From positions 1 to 7,748 of the forward strand of contig CAKZUS010000145.1 of NCBI GenBank assembly GCA_937921805.1: DNA of 7,748 nt, given 5' to 3'. The notes beneath the pieces are model-generated. The model had not been told where the DNA came from, searched no databases, and was given only the letters and a program-made list of their open reading frames with translations. Origin of the DNA: an uncultured Granulosicoccaceae bacterium (GTDB lineage Bacteria > Pseudomonadota > Gammaproteobacteria > JABXHR01). Shown piece after piece: positions 1 to 6,105 of the stretch; position 1 is the first letter of the stretch, and every line of letters starts with the position of its first letter. A program made the translations under genes and the position numbers.

Positions 1-275
1 TAGTTACATCTGCAAATAATCCCTCGACTTATTATGGCCGATGTGGACGGGTGTTCAATGCTATCTTTGGTGAAGATCCGGCCTTAAGTGCTGAGGGCGT
101 TGCAGCAGGGTCCGGTACTTATGAAAATAATGATGATGGAACTTATTCCATTGCGCGGGTTGCAGGCAGTGCTGATGATCGCACTACCTGCCAATACGAG
201 ATGGTGGATTACGACGGCGCAGAGCAAATTATATATGATAGTGCTGATGGCTCAGTCGAAGTCAGAGTCCCTTAA
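1..275 (+). CDS. C-terminal part of a probable type IV / MSHA-like pilin (partial at 5' end)
   Basis: The frame is open from base 3 to the TAA at 273-275, giving 90 residues; the start lies outside the window. It holds two cysteines about 50 residues apart, one in GRCGRVFNAI and one in TTCQYEM, followed by a short tail ending IIYDSADGSVEVRVP. A C-terminal Cys pair closing a loop, then a hydrophobic strand, is the usual layout of the globular domain of type IV and MSHA-type pilins. The sequence is rich in Asp, Gly, Asn and Tyr, as expected of an exported protein. The diagnostic N-terminal prepilin cleavage and methylation segment is not in the window, so the family call is an inference; another secreted protein with a disulfide loop is possible. 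Base composition is lower in GC than the genes to the right. A terminator follows at 317-342. Confidence 0.45.
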   Translation, partial: VTSANNPSTYYGRCGRVFNAIFGEDPALSAEGVAAGSGTYENNDDGTYSIARVAGSADDRTTCQYEMVDYDGAEQIIYDSADGSVEVRVP

Positions 276-316
276 GCAGATCCATTAACCCAAACGTTTT
301 TGACTGCACAAAGAAG

Positions 317-342
317 AGCGGCCCCATGCGGTCGCTTTTTTT
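317..342 (+). terminator. Rho-independent terminator, possibly bidirectional
   Basis: A seven-base-pair stem (AGCGGCC at 317-323 with GGTCGCT at 330-336, one G-T pair) encloses a six-base loop and is followed directly by a run of seven T on the plus strand (336-342). It lies 41 bases after the pilin stop codon. Read on the minus strand the stem is followed by a T-rich stretch (CTTCTTTG), so the same hairpin may also stop transcripts arriving from gloB, whose stop codon lies about 60 bases to the right. The plus-strand role is well supported; the minus-strand role is an inference. Confidence 0.8.
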
Positions 343-399
343 GGCTATAGAATTGTCAAATGACACAGTGCAGAGATTAGGCGCAGTATTAAATGGGGC

Positions 400-1170
400 C
401 TAAAACTTGTCTTTAGCAGCACGAACCCGCCCAAAAACCTCGGCAGACGGCGAGTTCGCATCGGCCTTGACGCTGGCGCGAATCGACGCGCTGTGCGGAC
501 GCAAAAATGGGTTGGTCGCCAGCTCTTCGCCGATACTGACAGGGACAATAGGCTCGCCTTTGGCGTCTAGCGCGGCAATACGGGCTTGGCGCTCTTGCAA
601 TGCCTGGTTGTCCGGCTCCATCTGCAAAGCAAAACGGGCATTGGCAGCGCCGTAGTTGTGCCCCGAATAAACTAATGTCTCTGGCGCTAGGGCACTCAAG
701 CGCTCAAGCCCAGCCCAGGCTTGCTCGGGGCTGCCTTCGAATAGTCGACCGCAGCCCAGGGCCATCAGCGAATCGCCTGTAAATACTTTGCCCGGCAACA
801 CAAAGGCAATATGTCCACGGGTGTGGCCGCTGACGTCTATGACTTGCGCGCTGAGCGAGCCAACTTGGCAGTGATCTCCATCGGAGACGACCGTGTCGAG
901 CGGCGGCAGACGCTGCGCATCGGCTTTGGCACCAATGACTTCACAGCCGTAGTGCTGTACTAGCTCGCTGACGCCTTGCACATGATCGTGGTGGTGGTGG
1001 GTGAGTAAGATTTGCGACAGCGTCCAGCCGCGTTGCTGCAAGGCGGCGTGAATTGGGGCCGCGTCGGGAGCGTCAACCAGCGCGACGTGACCGCCGTCGC
1101 AGTCGTCATCGTGTAGAAGATAGGCGTAGTTGTCTTCTAGGCAGGGGACAACGACCACTTCAAGGCTCAT
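400..1170 (-). CDS. gloB: Hydroxyacylglutathione hydrolase (glyoxalase II)
   Basis: This 256-residue cytoplasmic protein should hydrolyse S-D-lactoylglutathione to D-lactate and glutathione, the second step of methylglyoxal detoxification. It is a metallo-beta-lactamase fold enzyme: the binuclear metal site is visible as THHHHDH (residues 57-63; expected ligands H58, H60, D62, H63), GHTRGH (H116), FTGD (D133) and SGHNY (H171). The C-terminal TNPFLR motif (219-224) and the ending RAAKDKF are typical of the GloB family, and the length is the family norm. Its ATG overlaps the prpE stop as ATGA, so it is very likely translated by coupling to prpE in a two-gene operon; no strong ribosome binding site of its own is evident. 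Known glyoxalase II enzymes often have CGHEYT where this one has SGHNYG, a mild variation that keeps the metal ligand. Confidence 0.93.
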   Translation of the reverse strand: MSLEVVVVPCLEDNYAYLLHDDDCDGGHVALVDAPDAAPIHAALQQRGWTLSQILLTHHHHDHVQGVSELVQHYGCEVIGAKADAQRLPPLDTVVSDGDHCQVGSLSAQVIDVSGHTRGHIAFVLPGKVFTGDSLMALGCGRLFEGSPEQAWAGLERLSALAPETLVYSGHNYGAANARFALQMEPDNQALQERQARIAALDAKGEPIVPVSIGEELATNPFLRPHSASIRASVKADANSPSAEVFGRVRAAKDKF

Positions 1171-3059
1171 TGTGCATAGCCCAAGGTGGCGAGTGTCGTC
1201 TTGATTTCATCCAATATAGCGGGGTCATCAATAGTCGCAGGGGTGCTCCAGGTCTCGCTGTTGGCGATTTTTCGCATCGTTGCGCGTAGGATTTTGCCTG
1301 AGCGAGTCTTGGGCAAGCGTGCGACTACCGCAGCGTGCTTAAAGGCAGCAACAGGGCCAACTTCGTTGCGTACCTGCGCAATAGCCTCGGCAATGATGTC
1401 TGCATGCTCGCGCTCGACGCCATCGCTCAATACCAGCAAGCCCAACGGCAACTGCCCCTTCAGCGAATCCGCGGCGCCGATGACCGCGCACTCTGCGACG
1501 TCGGGGTGATTGGAGAGTGCTTCTTCGATGGCGCCAGTCGAGAGGCGATGCCCTGCCACATTGATGACATCGTCGGTGCGGGCCATGACAAACACATACC
1601 CTTTGTCGTCAATATAGCCCGCGTCACCCGTCTCGTAGTACCCAGGATAGGTGCTGAAGTAGCTGCTGACGTAGCGATCTTTAGCGCCCCACAAGCTAGG
1701 AAAAGTGCCAGGGGGAAGCGGAAGCTTGGCGACCAGCGCGCCGATCTCCCCTGGTGCGACAGGGTTTTGATCGCTGTCGAGAACGTGCAGATCAAAGCCT
1801 GGCGCTGCGTGCGTAGGCGAACCCGGTACGACCGGTAGTTGTTCGATGCCAAGACAGTTGGCGGCGATAGACCAGCCCGTTTCGGTTTGCCACCAGTGAT
1901 CGATGACGGGGATTTGTAGCCGGCTTTGTGCCCACTGGAGCGTGTCTGAATCGCAGCGCTCACCCGCTAAATATAGGGTCTTGAGGCAAGATAAATCATA
2001 GTGCCCAATGTGCTCGCCTTGCGGGTCCACTTTTTTGATCGCGCGAAAAGCCGTTGGTGCCGTAAACAAGACTTTGACGCGATGCTCGCTGACGACCCGC
2101 CAAAAAGCGCCTGCGTCGGGAGTACCTACAGGCTTGCCCTCGTAGAGCACCGTGGTATTGCCATTGAACAAAGGGCCGTAAACGATATAGCTATGCCCGA
2201 CAACCCAGCCAACATCCGAGGCCGCCCAGTACACATCGCCAGGCTCGACGTTGTAGATCGCCTTCATGGTGTACTTAAGCGCGACTATATAGCCCCCCGT
2301 GTCGCGCACTACGCCTTTGGGCTTGCCCGTGGTACCCGAGGTATACAGGATATAAAGCGGATGCGTCGAGGGAAGCGGCACGCACTCGACGGCCTCTGCC
2401 GCGCTTGTGGCCTCCTGCCAGTCTACGTCTCGCGGTGCCTGCATCGCTGCGCGGCACTCGGGGCGCTGAAATAACAAACAATGGGCAACGCGGTGCTGCG
2501 CTACAGTGAGGGCTTCGTCGATGAGCGGTTTATATTCGATCAGGCGCCCAGGCTCTATGCCGCATGAGGCGCTGACGATCAACTTGGGGCTGGCATCGTC
2601 AATGCGCACTGCCAACTCGCGCGGTGCAAAACCACCAAACACCACACTGTGTACCGCCCCGATCCGTGCGCAAGCGAGCATAGCAATCAGTGCTTCGGGG
2701 ATCATGGGCATGTAGATTACGACCCGGTCTCCCTGTTCGACCCCGAGCGCGCGCATGGCGCCAGCGGCTCGGGCGACCTCATCCTGCAGCTGCGCGAAGC
2801 TGTACTGACGCTGCGTCTGGGTTATGGGAGAGTCATAAATCAAGGCCGTGTGATCACCGCGCCCTTGCTCGACATGTAGATCGACGGCGTTGTAGCAGGC
2901 ATTGATCTCTCCGTCGCTAAACCAGCGATTAAAAGGAGGTGTTCCATCGTCAAGAATGATCTCCGGAGCGCGATACCAGGCGACCTGTTGTGCTTGTTCG
3001 CCCCAGAAACCTCGTGGATCATCTATGGAACGTTGGTAGTGGTCGGCGTATCGAGCCAT
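1167..3059 (-). CDS. prpE: Propionyl-CoA synthetase (propionate-CoA ligase)
   Basis: A 630-residue member of the ANL adenylate-forming superfamily that activates propionate to propionyl-CoA through a propionyl-AMP intermediate, feeding the methylcitrate or methylmalonyl route. The phosphate-binding loop YTSGTTGKPKG is at residues 239-249, the acyl/adenine pocket motif DHWWQTETGW at 387-396, the ATP ribose aspartate in ETGD (476-479), the hinge at ARTDD (493-497), and the catalytic lysine in LPKTRSGK is K589. TETGW, PGSPTHAAPGFDLHVLD and the ILRATMRKIAN ending match PrpE better than acetyl-CoA synthetase, which has TETGG. An acetyl-CoA synthetase-like specificity cannot be fully excluded. The ATG is preceded by a near-perfect ribosome binding site. 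No prpBCD genes are visible, so PrpE is either outside its usual cluster or at the far edge of it; here it leads an operon with gloB. Confidence 0.9.
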   Translation of the reverse strand: MARYADHYQRSIDDPRGFWGEQAQQVAWYRAPEIILDDGTPPFNRWFSDGEINACYNAVDLHVEQGRGDHTALIYDSPITQTQRQYSFAQLQDEVARAAGAMRALGVEQGDRVVIYMPMIPEALIAMLACARIGAVHSVVFGGFAPRELAVRIDDASPKLIVSASCGIEPGRLIEYKPLIDEALTVAQHRVAHCLLFQRPECRAAMQAPRDVDWQEATSAAEAVECVPLPSTHPLYILYTSGTTGKPKGVVRDTGGYIVALKYTMKAIYNVEPGDVYWAASDVGWVVGHSYIVYGPLFNGNTTVLYEGKPVGTPDAGAFWRVVSEHRVKVLFTAPTAFRAIKKVDPQGEHIGHYDLSCLKTLYLAGERCDSDTLQWAQSRLQIPVIDHWWQTETGWSIAANCLGIEQLPVVPGSPTHAAPGFDLHVLDSDQNPVAPGEIGALVAKLPLPPGTFPSLWGAKDRYVSSYFSTYPGYYETGDAGYIDDKGYVFVMARTDDVINVAGHRLSTGAIEEALSNHPDVAECAVIGAADSLKGQLPLGLLVLSDGVEREHADIIAEAIAQVRNEVGPVAAFKHAAVVARLPKTRSGKILRATMRKIANSETWSTPATIDDPAILDEIKTTLATLGYAQ

Positions 3060-3065
3060 GTGAAA

Positions 3066-3073
3066 ACCTCCTT
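3066..3073 (-). promoter_or_regulatory. Strong ribosome binding site of prpE
   Basis: On the minus strand the sequence reads AAGGAGGT, an almost full match to the anti-Shine-Dalgarno complement, with six bases before the ATG at 3057-3059. It fixes the prpE start and suggests efficient translation. Confidence 0.85.
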
Positions 3074-3185
3074 TAACAAGCGAAACGGCAGAGTGAGTTT
3101 TGTGTGCTGTGTCCGATTATGCACTAAGCTATTACTGATTAGCGCAACAGGGCAGGAAGTGTGCAATGTCTCAAAAAAAGGTATG

Positions 3186-3214
3186 CTTCGATGTCCGACG
3201 CGAAAACCCCTTAA
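3186..3214 (+). promoter_or_regulatory. Possible heat-shock (sigma-32-like) promoter of hfq
   Basis: CTTCGA at 3186-3191 resembles the -35 element CTTGAA (one or two differences) and CCCCTTAA at 3207-3214 resembles the -10 element CCCCATNT, with a 15-base spacer. The predicted start would lie shortly upstream of the hfq GTG at 3247, leaving a very short leader. The E. coli hfq region is known to have a heat-shock promoter, which makes the match plausible. No convincing sigma-70 promoter was found by eye in the same interval. This is a weak, pattern-based call. Confidence 0.25.
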
Positions 3215-3236
3215 CAGAATAAATAATCATTATGGT

Positions 3237-3240
3237 GGAG
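3237..3240 (+). promoter_or_regulatory. Ribosome binding site that sets the hfq start at GTG 3247
   Basis: GGAG at 3237-3240 lies six bases before GTG at 3247. The upstream in-frame ATG at 3232 has only AT-rich sequence before it and no Shine-Dalgarno match, and this GGAG itself falls inside the reading frame that would start there. Together with the protein alignment this decides the start. Confidence 0.75.
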
Positions 3241-3246
3241 ACCTCC

Positions 3247-3501
3247 GTGGCAAAAGGGCAAACCCTTCAAGAACCCTTCCTCAACGTCCTTCGTAGAGAG
3301 CGCGTCCCCGTTTCAATCTATCTCGTCAACGGTATCAAGTTGCAAGGGCAGATCGATTCATTTGACCAGTTTGTAGTACTGCTGAAAAACAGCGTGAGCC
3401 AGATGGTGTACAAGCATGCAATCTCGACTATTGTCCCAGCACGCCCCGTGCGCTTGAGCTATGGCGAAGAAGCGCCAGCACTTGCTGACACCGACGCGTA
3501 A
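3247..3501 (+). CDS. hfq: RNA chaperone Hfq
   Basis: Hfq is the hexameric Sm-like ring that pairs small RNAs with target mRNAs. From the GTG at 3247 the protein is 84 residues and begins MAKGQTLQEPFLN, aligning without gaps to the N-terminus of enterobacterial Hfq. Key residues sit at the usual numbers: proximal face Q8, Q41, F42, Y55, K56, H57 (Sm2 YKHA); distal face Y25, G29, I30, K31, Q33; arginine rim R16, R17, R19. Position 9 is Glu rather than the common Asp, a conservative change. The tail after residue 68 is short, with acidic residues (E74, E75, D81, D83), much shorter than in E. coli. An in-frame ATG at 3232 would add five residues (MVETS) but lacks a ribosome binding site. hflX follows after 71 bases, the classical order; miaA, the usual upstream neighbour, is absent, replaced by divergent prpE. 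Confidence 0.97.
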   Translation: MAKGQTLQEPFLNVLRRERVPVSIYLVNGIKLQGQIDSFDQFVVLLKNSVSQMVYKHAISTIVPARPVRLSYGEEAPALADTDA

Positions 3502-3522
3502 GAGCTTGCTGTTGGAACAACG

Positions 3523-3558
3523 CGACACGTCCTGCAAAACCGGTATGGATCCGTGTCG
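3523..3558 (+). promoter_or_regulatory. Inverted repeat / RNA hairpin in the hfq-hflX gap
   Basis: CGACACG at 3523-3529 is perfectly complementary to CGTGTCG at 3552-3558. TCC at 3530-3532 can also pair with GGA at 3547-3549 with a two-base bulge, leaving a 14-base loop. No T-run follows, so this is not an intrinsic terminator. It ends four bases before the G-run proposed as the hflX ribosome binding site, so it could affect hflX translation or processing of the hfq-hflX transcript. The pairing is seen in the sequence; the role is inferred. Confidence 0.4.
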
Positions 3559-3562
3559 AGCC

Positions 3563-3567
3563 GGGGG
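3563..3567 (+). promoter_or_regulatory. Weak ribosome binding site of hflX
   Basis: A run of five G lies five bases before the TTG at 3573. It is a poor Shine-Dalgarno match, but the TTG is the only ATG, GTG or TTG codon between the preceding in-frame stop (3486-3488) and the start of HflX homology, so it supports this start by elimination. Confidence 0.45.
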
Positions 3568-3572
3568 CGCTA

Positions 3573-4910
3573 TTGTTTGATCGCCCCGATAAAGGCGAGC
3601 GCGCCATTTTGGTCCACATCCATCTACAGCGGCGCGATACCGATCGCGTCTCTGAATTTGCGTCGCTCGCGCGAGCGGGTGGCGTCGATGCAGTCGCTGC
3701 TGTGGAGGTGTTGCGTGATCGTCCTGATGCCCGATTTTTTATCGGTTCTGGCAAAGTCGAGGAAGTCGCGGCCTTAGTCGCCGAGCACGAAGCGCAGGTG
3801 GTCTTGTTTGACCACAGCTTGTCGCCTTCTCAAGAGCGCGACTTGGAGAAAGCCCTGCGCTGTCGCGTGCTTGACCGCGCGGGACTGATTCTCGATATCT
3901 TCGCGCAGCGTGCACGCTCCCACGAGGGCAAGTTGCAGGTCGAGCTTGCGCAGCTGCAACACCTCTCTACGCGTTTGATTCGGGGCTGGACTCACCTTGA
4001 ACGCCAAAAAGGGGGGATTGGTCTGCGCGGACCGGGCGAGACCCAGTTAGAAACCGACCGACGTTTGCTGCGAGTGCGAGTGCGTCAGCTCAATGCACGT
4101 CTGGCAAAAGTGAAACAACATCGGGGCTTGAGTCGCCAAAGCCGCAAGCGTGCGCCCGTGCCAACGGCCTCGTTAGTCGGCTACACCAATGCAGGCAAGT
4201 CGACGCTGTTTAATAAGCTCACGGGTGCAGAAGTGTTGGCGCAAGACATGCTTTTTGCGACCCTGGACCCCACTATTCGTAAATTGCAGCTCGCTGGTGG
4301 CGTGCAGTGTGCACTCGTCGATACAGTGGGTTTTGTGCGTGATTTGCCGCACGCCTTAGTCGAGGCGTTTCACGCGACCCTGCAAGAGACAGCCGAAGCG
4401 GATGTGTTGGTGCATGTTATCGATTTTAGCGACCCGGACTGGCGTGATCGCGCCGCCGATGTGGAGCAGGTGCTTGTACAATTAGGGCTAGAGGACACCC
4501 CGGTGTTGCGCGTGTTTAACAAGATAGACACGATGGCCGACACGTTAGGTGATGTGTCAGAAGCATTGCTCCATCAGCAGCCAGAACAATTGCCAGAGCA
4601 GGTGACAGAAGAGAGTGCCGTGCAATACCACGGACAAGTCTGGGTCTCTGCGCACAGTGGACAAGGGATCGAGGCTTTTCGCGAGGCCTTGCGGGAACTG
4701 CTTGCTCCCGATATGGTGACGGGAGAATTGGTGCTCGATGCGCACCAGGGCGCGCTGCGAGCAGCGCTCTATCGTGACAACACGGTAGTGTCGGAGCGGG
4801 TTGAAACCGACACGGGTAAGACCTATCTCAGTATACGTGCGGAACAAAAAATATGGGCGCGCCTCAGTGCGCGCTTTGGTGTCGATACTGCTGTCCTCGG
4901 ACAGGTTTGA
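3573..4910 (+). CDS. hflX: Ribosome-splitting GTPase HflX
   Basis: HflX is a translational GTPase-related protein that binds the 50S subunit and splits stalled ribosomes, notably after heat stress. From the TTG at 3573 the 445-residue product begins MFDRPDKGERAILVH, matching the E. coli N-terminus (MFDRYDAGEQAVLVH). The N-terminal HflX domain covers about residues 1-195 and includes the glycine-rich segment GGIGLRGPGETQLE (147-160). The GTPase domain follows: G1 GYTNAGKST (203-211), switch region FATLDPT (228-234), G3 DTVG (250-253), G4 NKID (316-319) and G5 VSA (358-360). The protein is about 19 residues longer than in E. coli; most of the extra length is a Gln/Glu-rich segment between G4 and G5 (about 325-352) with a PEQL-PEQV repeat. 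hflK begins 16 bases downstream, so the two are almost certainly co-transcribed. Confidence 0.96.
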   Translation: MFDRPDKGERAILVHIHLQRRDTDRVSEFASLARAGGVDAVAAVEVLRDRPDARFFIGSGKVEEVAALVAEHEAQVVLFDHSLSPSQERDLEKALRCRVLDRAGLILDIFAQRARSHEGKLQVELAQLQHLSTRLIRGWTHLERQKGGIGLRGPGETQLETDRRLLRVRVRQLNARLAKVKQHRGLSRQSRKRAPVPTASLVGYTNAGKSTLFNKLTGAEVLAQDMLFATLDPTIRKLQLAGGVQCALVDTVGFVRDLPHALVEAFHATLQETAEADVLVHVIDFSDPDWRDRAADVEQVLVQLGLEDTPVLRVFNKIDTMADTLGDVSEALLHQQPEQLPEQVTEESAVQYHGQVWVSAHSGQGIEAFREALRELLAPDMVTGELVLDAHQGALRAALYRDNTVVSERVETDTGKTYLSIRAEQKIWARLSARFGVDTAVLGQV

Positions 4911-4926
4911 TTTTAAGGGGATTTTG

Positions 4927-6105
4927 ATGGCGTGGAACGATCCGGGTAACGGCAATGGCCGAGACCCCTGGAATAACTCCGGCAACGGAAATAGCAACGG
5001 GCCACCCGATCTCGATGAGGTGATGCGCAAGTTGCAGCAACGCTTGAATCGGCTGTTTGGCTCGAAGGTGCCCAGTGGCGGCGGCGGTACGAGCGCAGGG
5101 GGCGGTTTGCCCACTGTGGCATGGCTAGGTTTGGCAGCGGTGCTGTTCGTTGCAGCTGCGATTTATGATGGCTTTTTTGTTATCGAATCTGCCGAGCGAG
5201 GTGTTGTTACCCGTTTTGGGGCTTATCAGCGCACAGAACAGCCGGGTTTACACTTTAAGCTGCCCTTTGTCGAGTCAACGACCACGCTCAATGTGGACTC
5301 CAACCGCTCCGTATCCACGGGGACGCAGTCGGTGTTGACACGCGATGAAAACGTCGTCGTCATTGACCTCACGGTGCAGTACAACATCAAAGAAGCAGAA
5401 AAGTTTCTTTTCGAAGTGCGCAACCCCGAACAGTCGCTGCGCCAAGTCGCAGAGAGTGCGATTCGCGAAGTCATTGGCGATGAGCGCATGGACTACGTCA
5501 TCCAAGAAGGTCGCGAGGCGATTGCTACCAACACCGGCACGATTGTGCAGCAAGTGCTCGACGACTACGGCACAGGCATTATTGTCAATAGTGTCAACTT
5601 GGAGCGCGCCCAGCCCCCTGAGCCAGTGCAGGCGTCTTTTGACGATGCCGCACGTTCTAGAGAAGACAAAGAGCGTCTGATCAACGAAGCAGAAGCCTAT
5701 GCCAACGGTATTATCCCGCAAGCACGAGGCGATGCACGGCGCTTGATTGAAGAGGCGAAAGCCTATCGCACGGAAGCCGTTCGGGGTGCCGAGGGGGAGA
5801 CTGCGCGTTTCTCGCAGCTACTCGTTCAATACGAAATAGCACCGGAAATCACGCGCGATCGCTTGTATCTAGAGACGATGGAGTCTGTGATGGCCAATTC
5901 CAGCAAGATTCTTCTCGATAGCGAGGGCAACAGCCCAATGATGTACTTACCTCTGGAGAAGCTGATGTCGGGACAAGGGGCGGCGGCGACAGCCCTGCCT
6001 TCAGCGGTTCAGGGCGGCAGTGCGTCGCAGTCGCGTCCGGCAACCTCTCCGTTGCAGCGATTTGACACCCAACACAACAGTCGCAGCCGCAGTAGGGGGA
6101 ACTGA
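4927..6105 (+). CDS. hflK: FtsH modulator HflK, SPFH-family membrane protein
   Basis: HflK pairs with HflC in the inner membrane to form the large SPFH cage around the FtsH protease, limiting its access to membrane substrates. The 392-residue product starts MAWNDPGNGNGRDPW, the characteristic HflK opening, at an ATG with AAGGGGA (4915-4921) five bases upstream. Order: Gly/Asn-rich cytoplasmic N-terminus with PPDLDEVMRKL (26-36); Gly/Ser linker (50-60); one membrane segment (about 62-80); SPFH domain beginning ESAERGVVTRFG (87-98) and running to about 240 on the periplasmic side; an Ala/Glu/Arg-rich helical stalk (about 240-300); then APEITRDRLYLETME (305-319), conserved in HflK. The tail is low-complexity and ends Ser/Arg-rich (SRSRSRGN). 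An in-frame TTG at 4801 would add 42 residues inside hflX and is not credible. The TGA overlaps the hflC ATG by one base. Confidence 0.96.
   Translation: MAWNDPGNGNGRDPWNNSGNGNSNGPPDLDEVMRKLQQRLNRLFGSKVPSGGGGTSAGGGLPTVAWLGLAAVLFVAAAIYDGFFVIESAERGVVTRFGAYQRTEQPGLHFKLPFVESTTTLNVDSNRSVSTGTQSVLTRDENVVVIDLTVQYNIKEAEKFLFEVRNPEQSLRQVAESAIREVIGDERMDYVIQEGREAIATNTGTIVQQVLDDYGTGIIVNSVNLERAQPPEPVQASFDDAARSREDKERLINEAEAYANGIIPQARGDARRLIEEAKAYRTEAVRGAEGETARFSQLLVQYEIAPEITRDRLYLETMESVMANSSKILLDSEGNSPMMYLPLEKLMSGQGAAATALPSAVQGGSASQSRPATSPLQRFDTQHNSRSRSRGN

Noticed and set aside
354..365. Short inverted repeat TGTCA-AA-TGACA after the gloB stop
   Set aside because: Five-base arms with a two-base gap form no stable RNA hairpin; it could be a small protein-binding site but nothing supports it.
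1335..1838. A 167-codon plus-strand open frame inside prpE, and similar frames opposite hflC
   Set aside because: Opposite a complete prpE coding sequence with all motifs in place; the predicted protein has no recognisable features.
3116..3121. CATAAT on the minus strand as a -10 box for prpE
   Set aside because: One mismatch to the consensus but no acceptable -35 at 16-18 bases; TTGCGC is 20 bases away. Too weak to list as a promoter.
3169..3201. T-run on the minus strand (seven T) after a small hairpin, resembling a terminator upstream of prpE
   Set aside because: The stem is short with a mismatch and sits five bases from the T-run, and there is no minus-strand gene to the right for it to terminate.
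3237..3246. GGAG-AC-CTCC self-complementary sequence over the hfq ribosome binding site
   Set aside because: A two-base loop cannot close the four-base stem, so local sequestration of the ribosome binding site is not physically reasonable as drawn.
4557..5114. A 185-codon minus-strand open frame across the hflX-hflK junction
   Set aside because: Antisense to two well-supported genes; Pro/Leu/Arg-rich product with no domain, typical of a shadow frame in GC-rich DNA.
5275..5721. A 148-codon open frame on the minus strand inside hflK
   Set aside because: It lies wholly antisense to a clear hflK sequence, has no recognisable domain, and its composition mirrors the codon pattern of the real gene.
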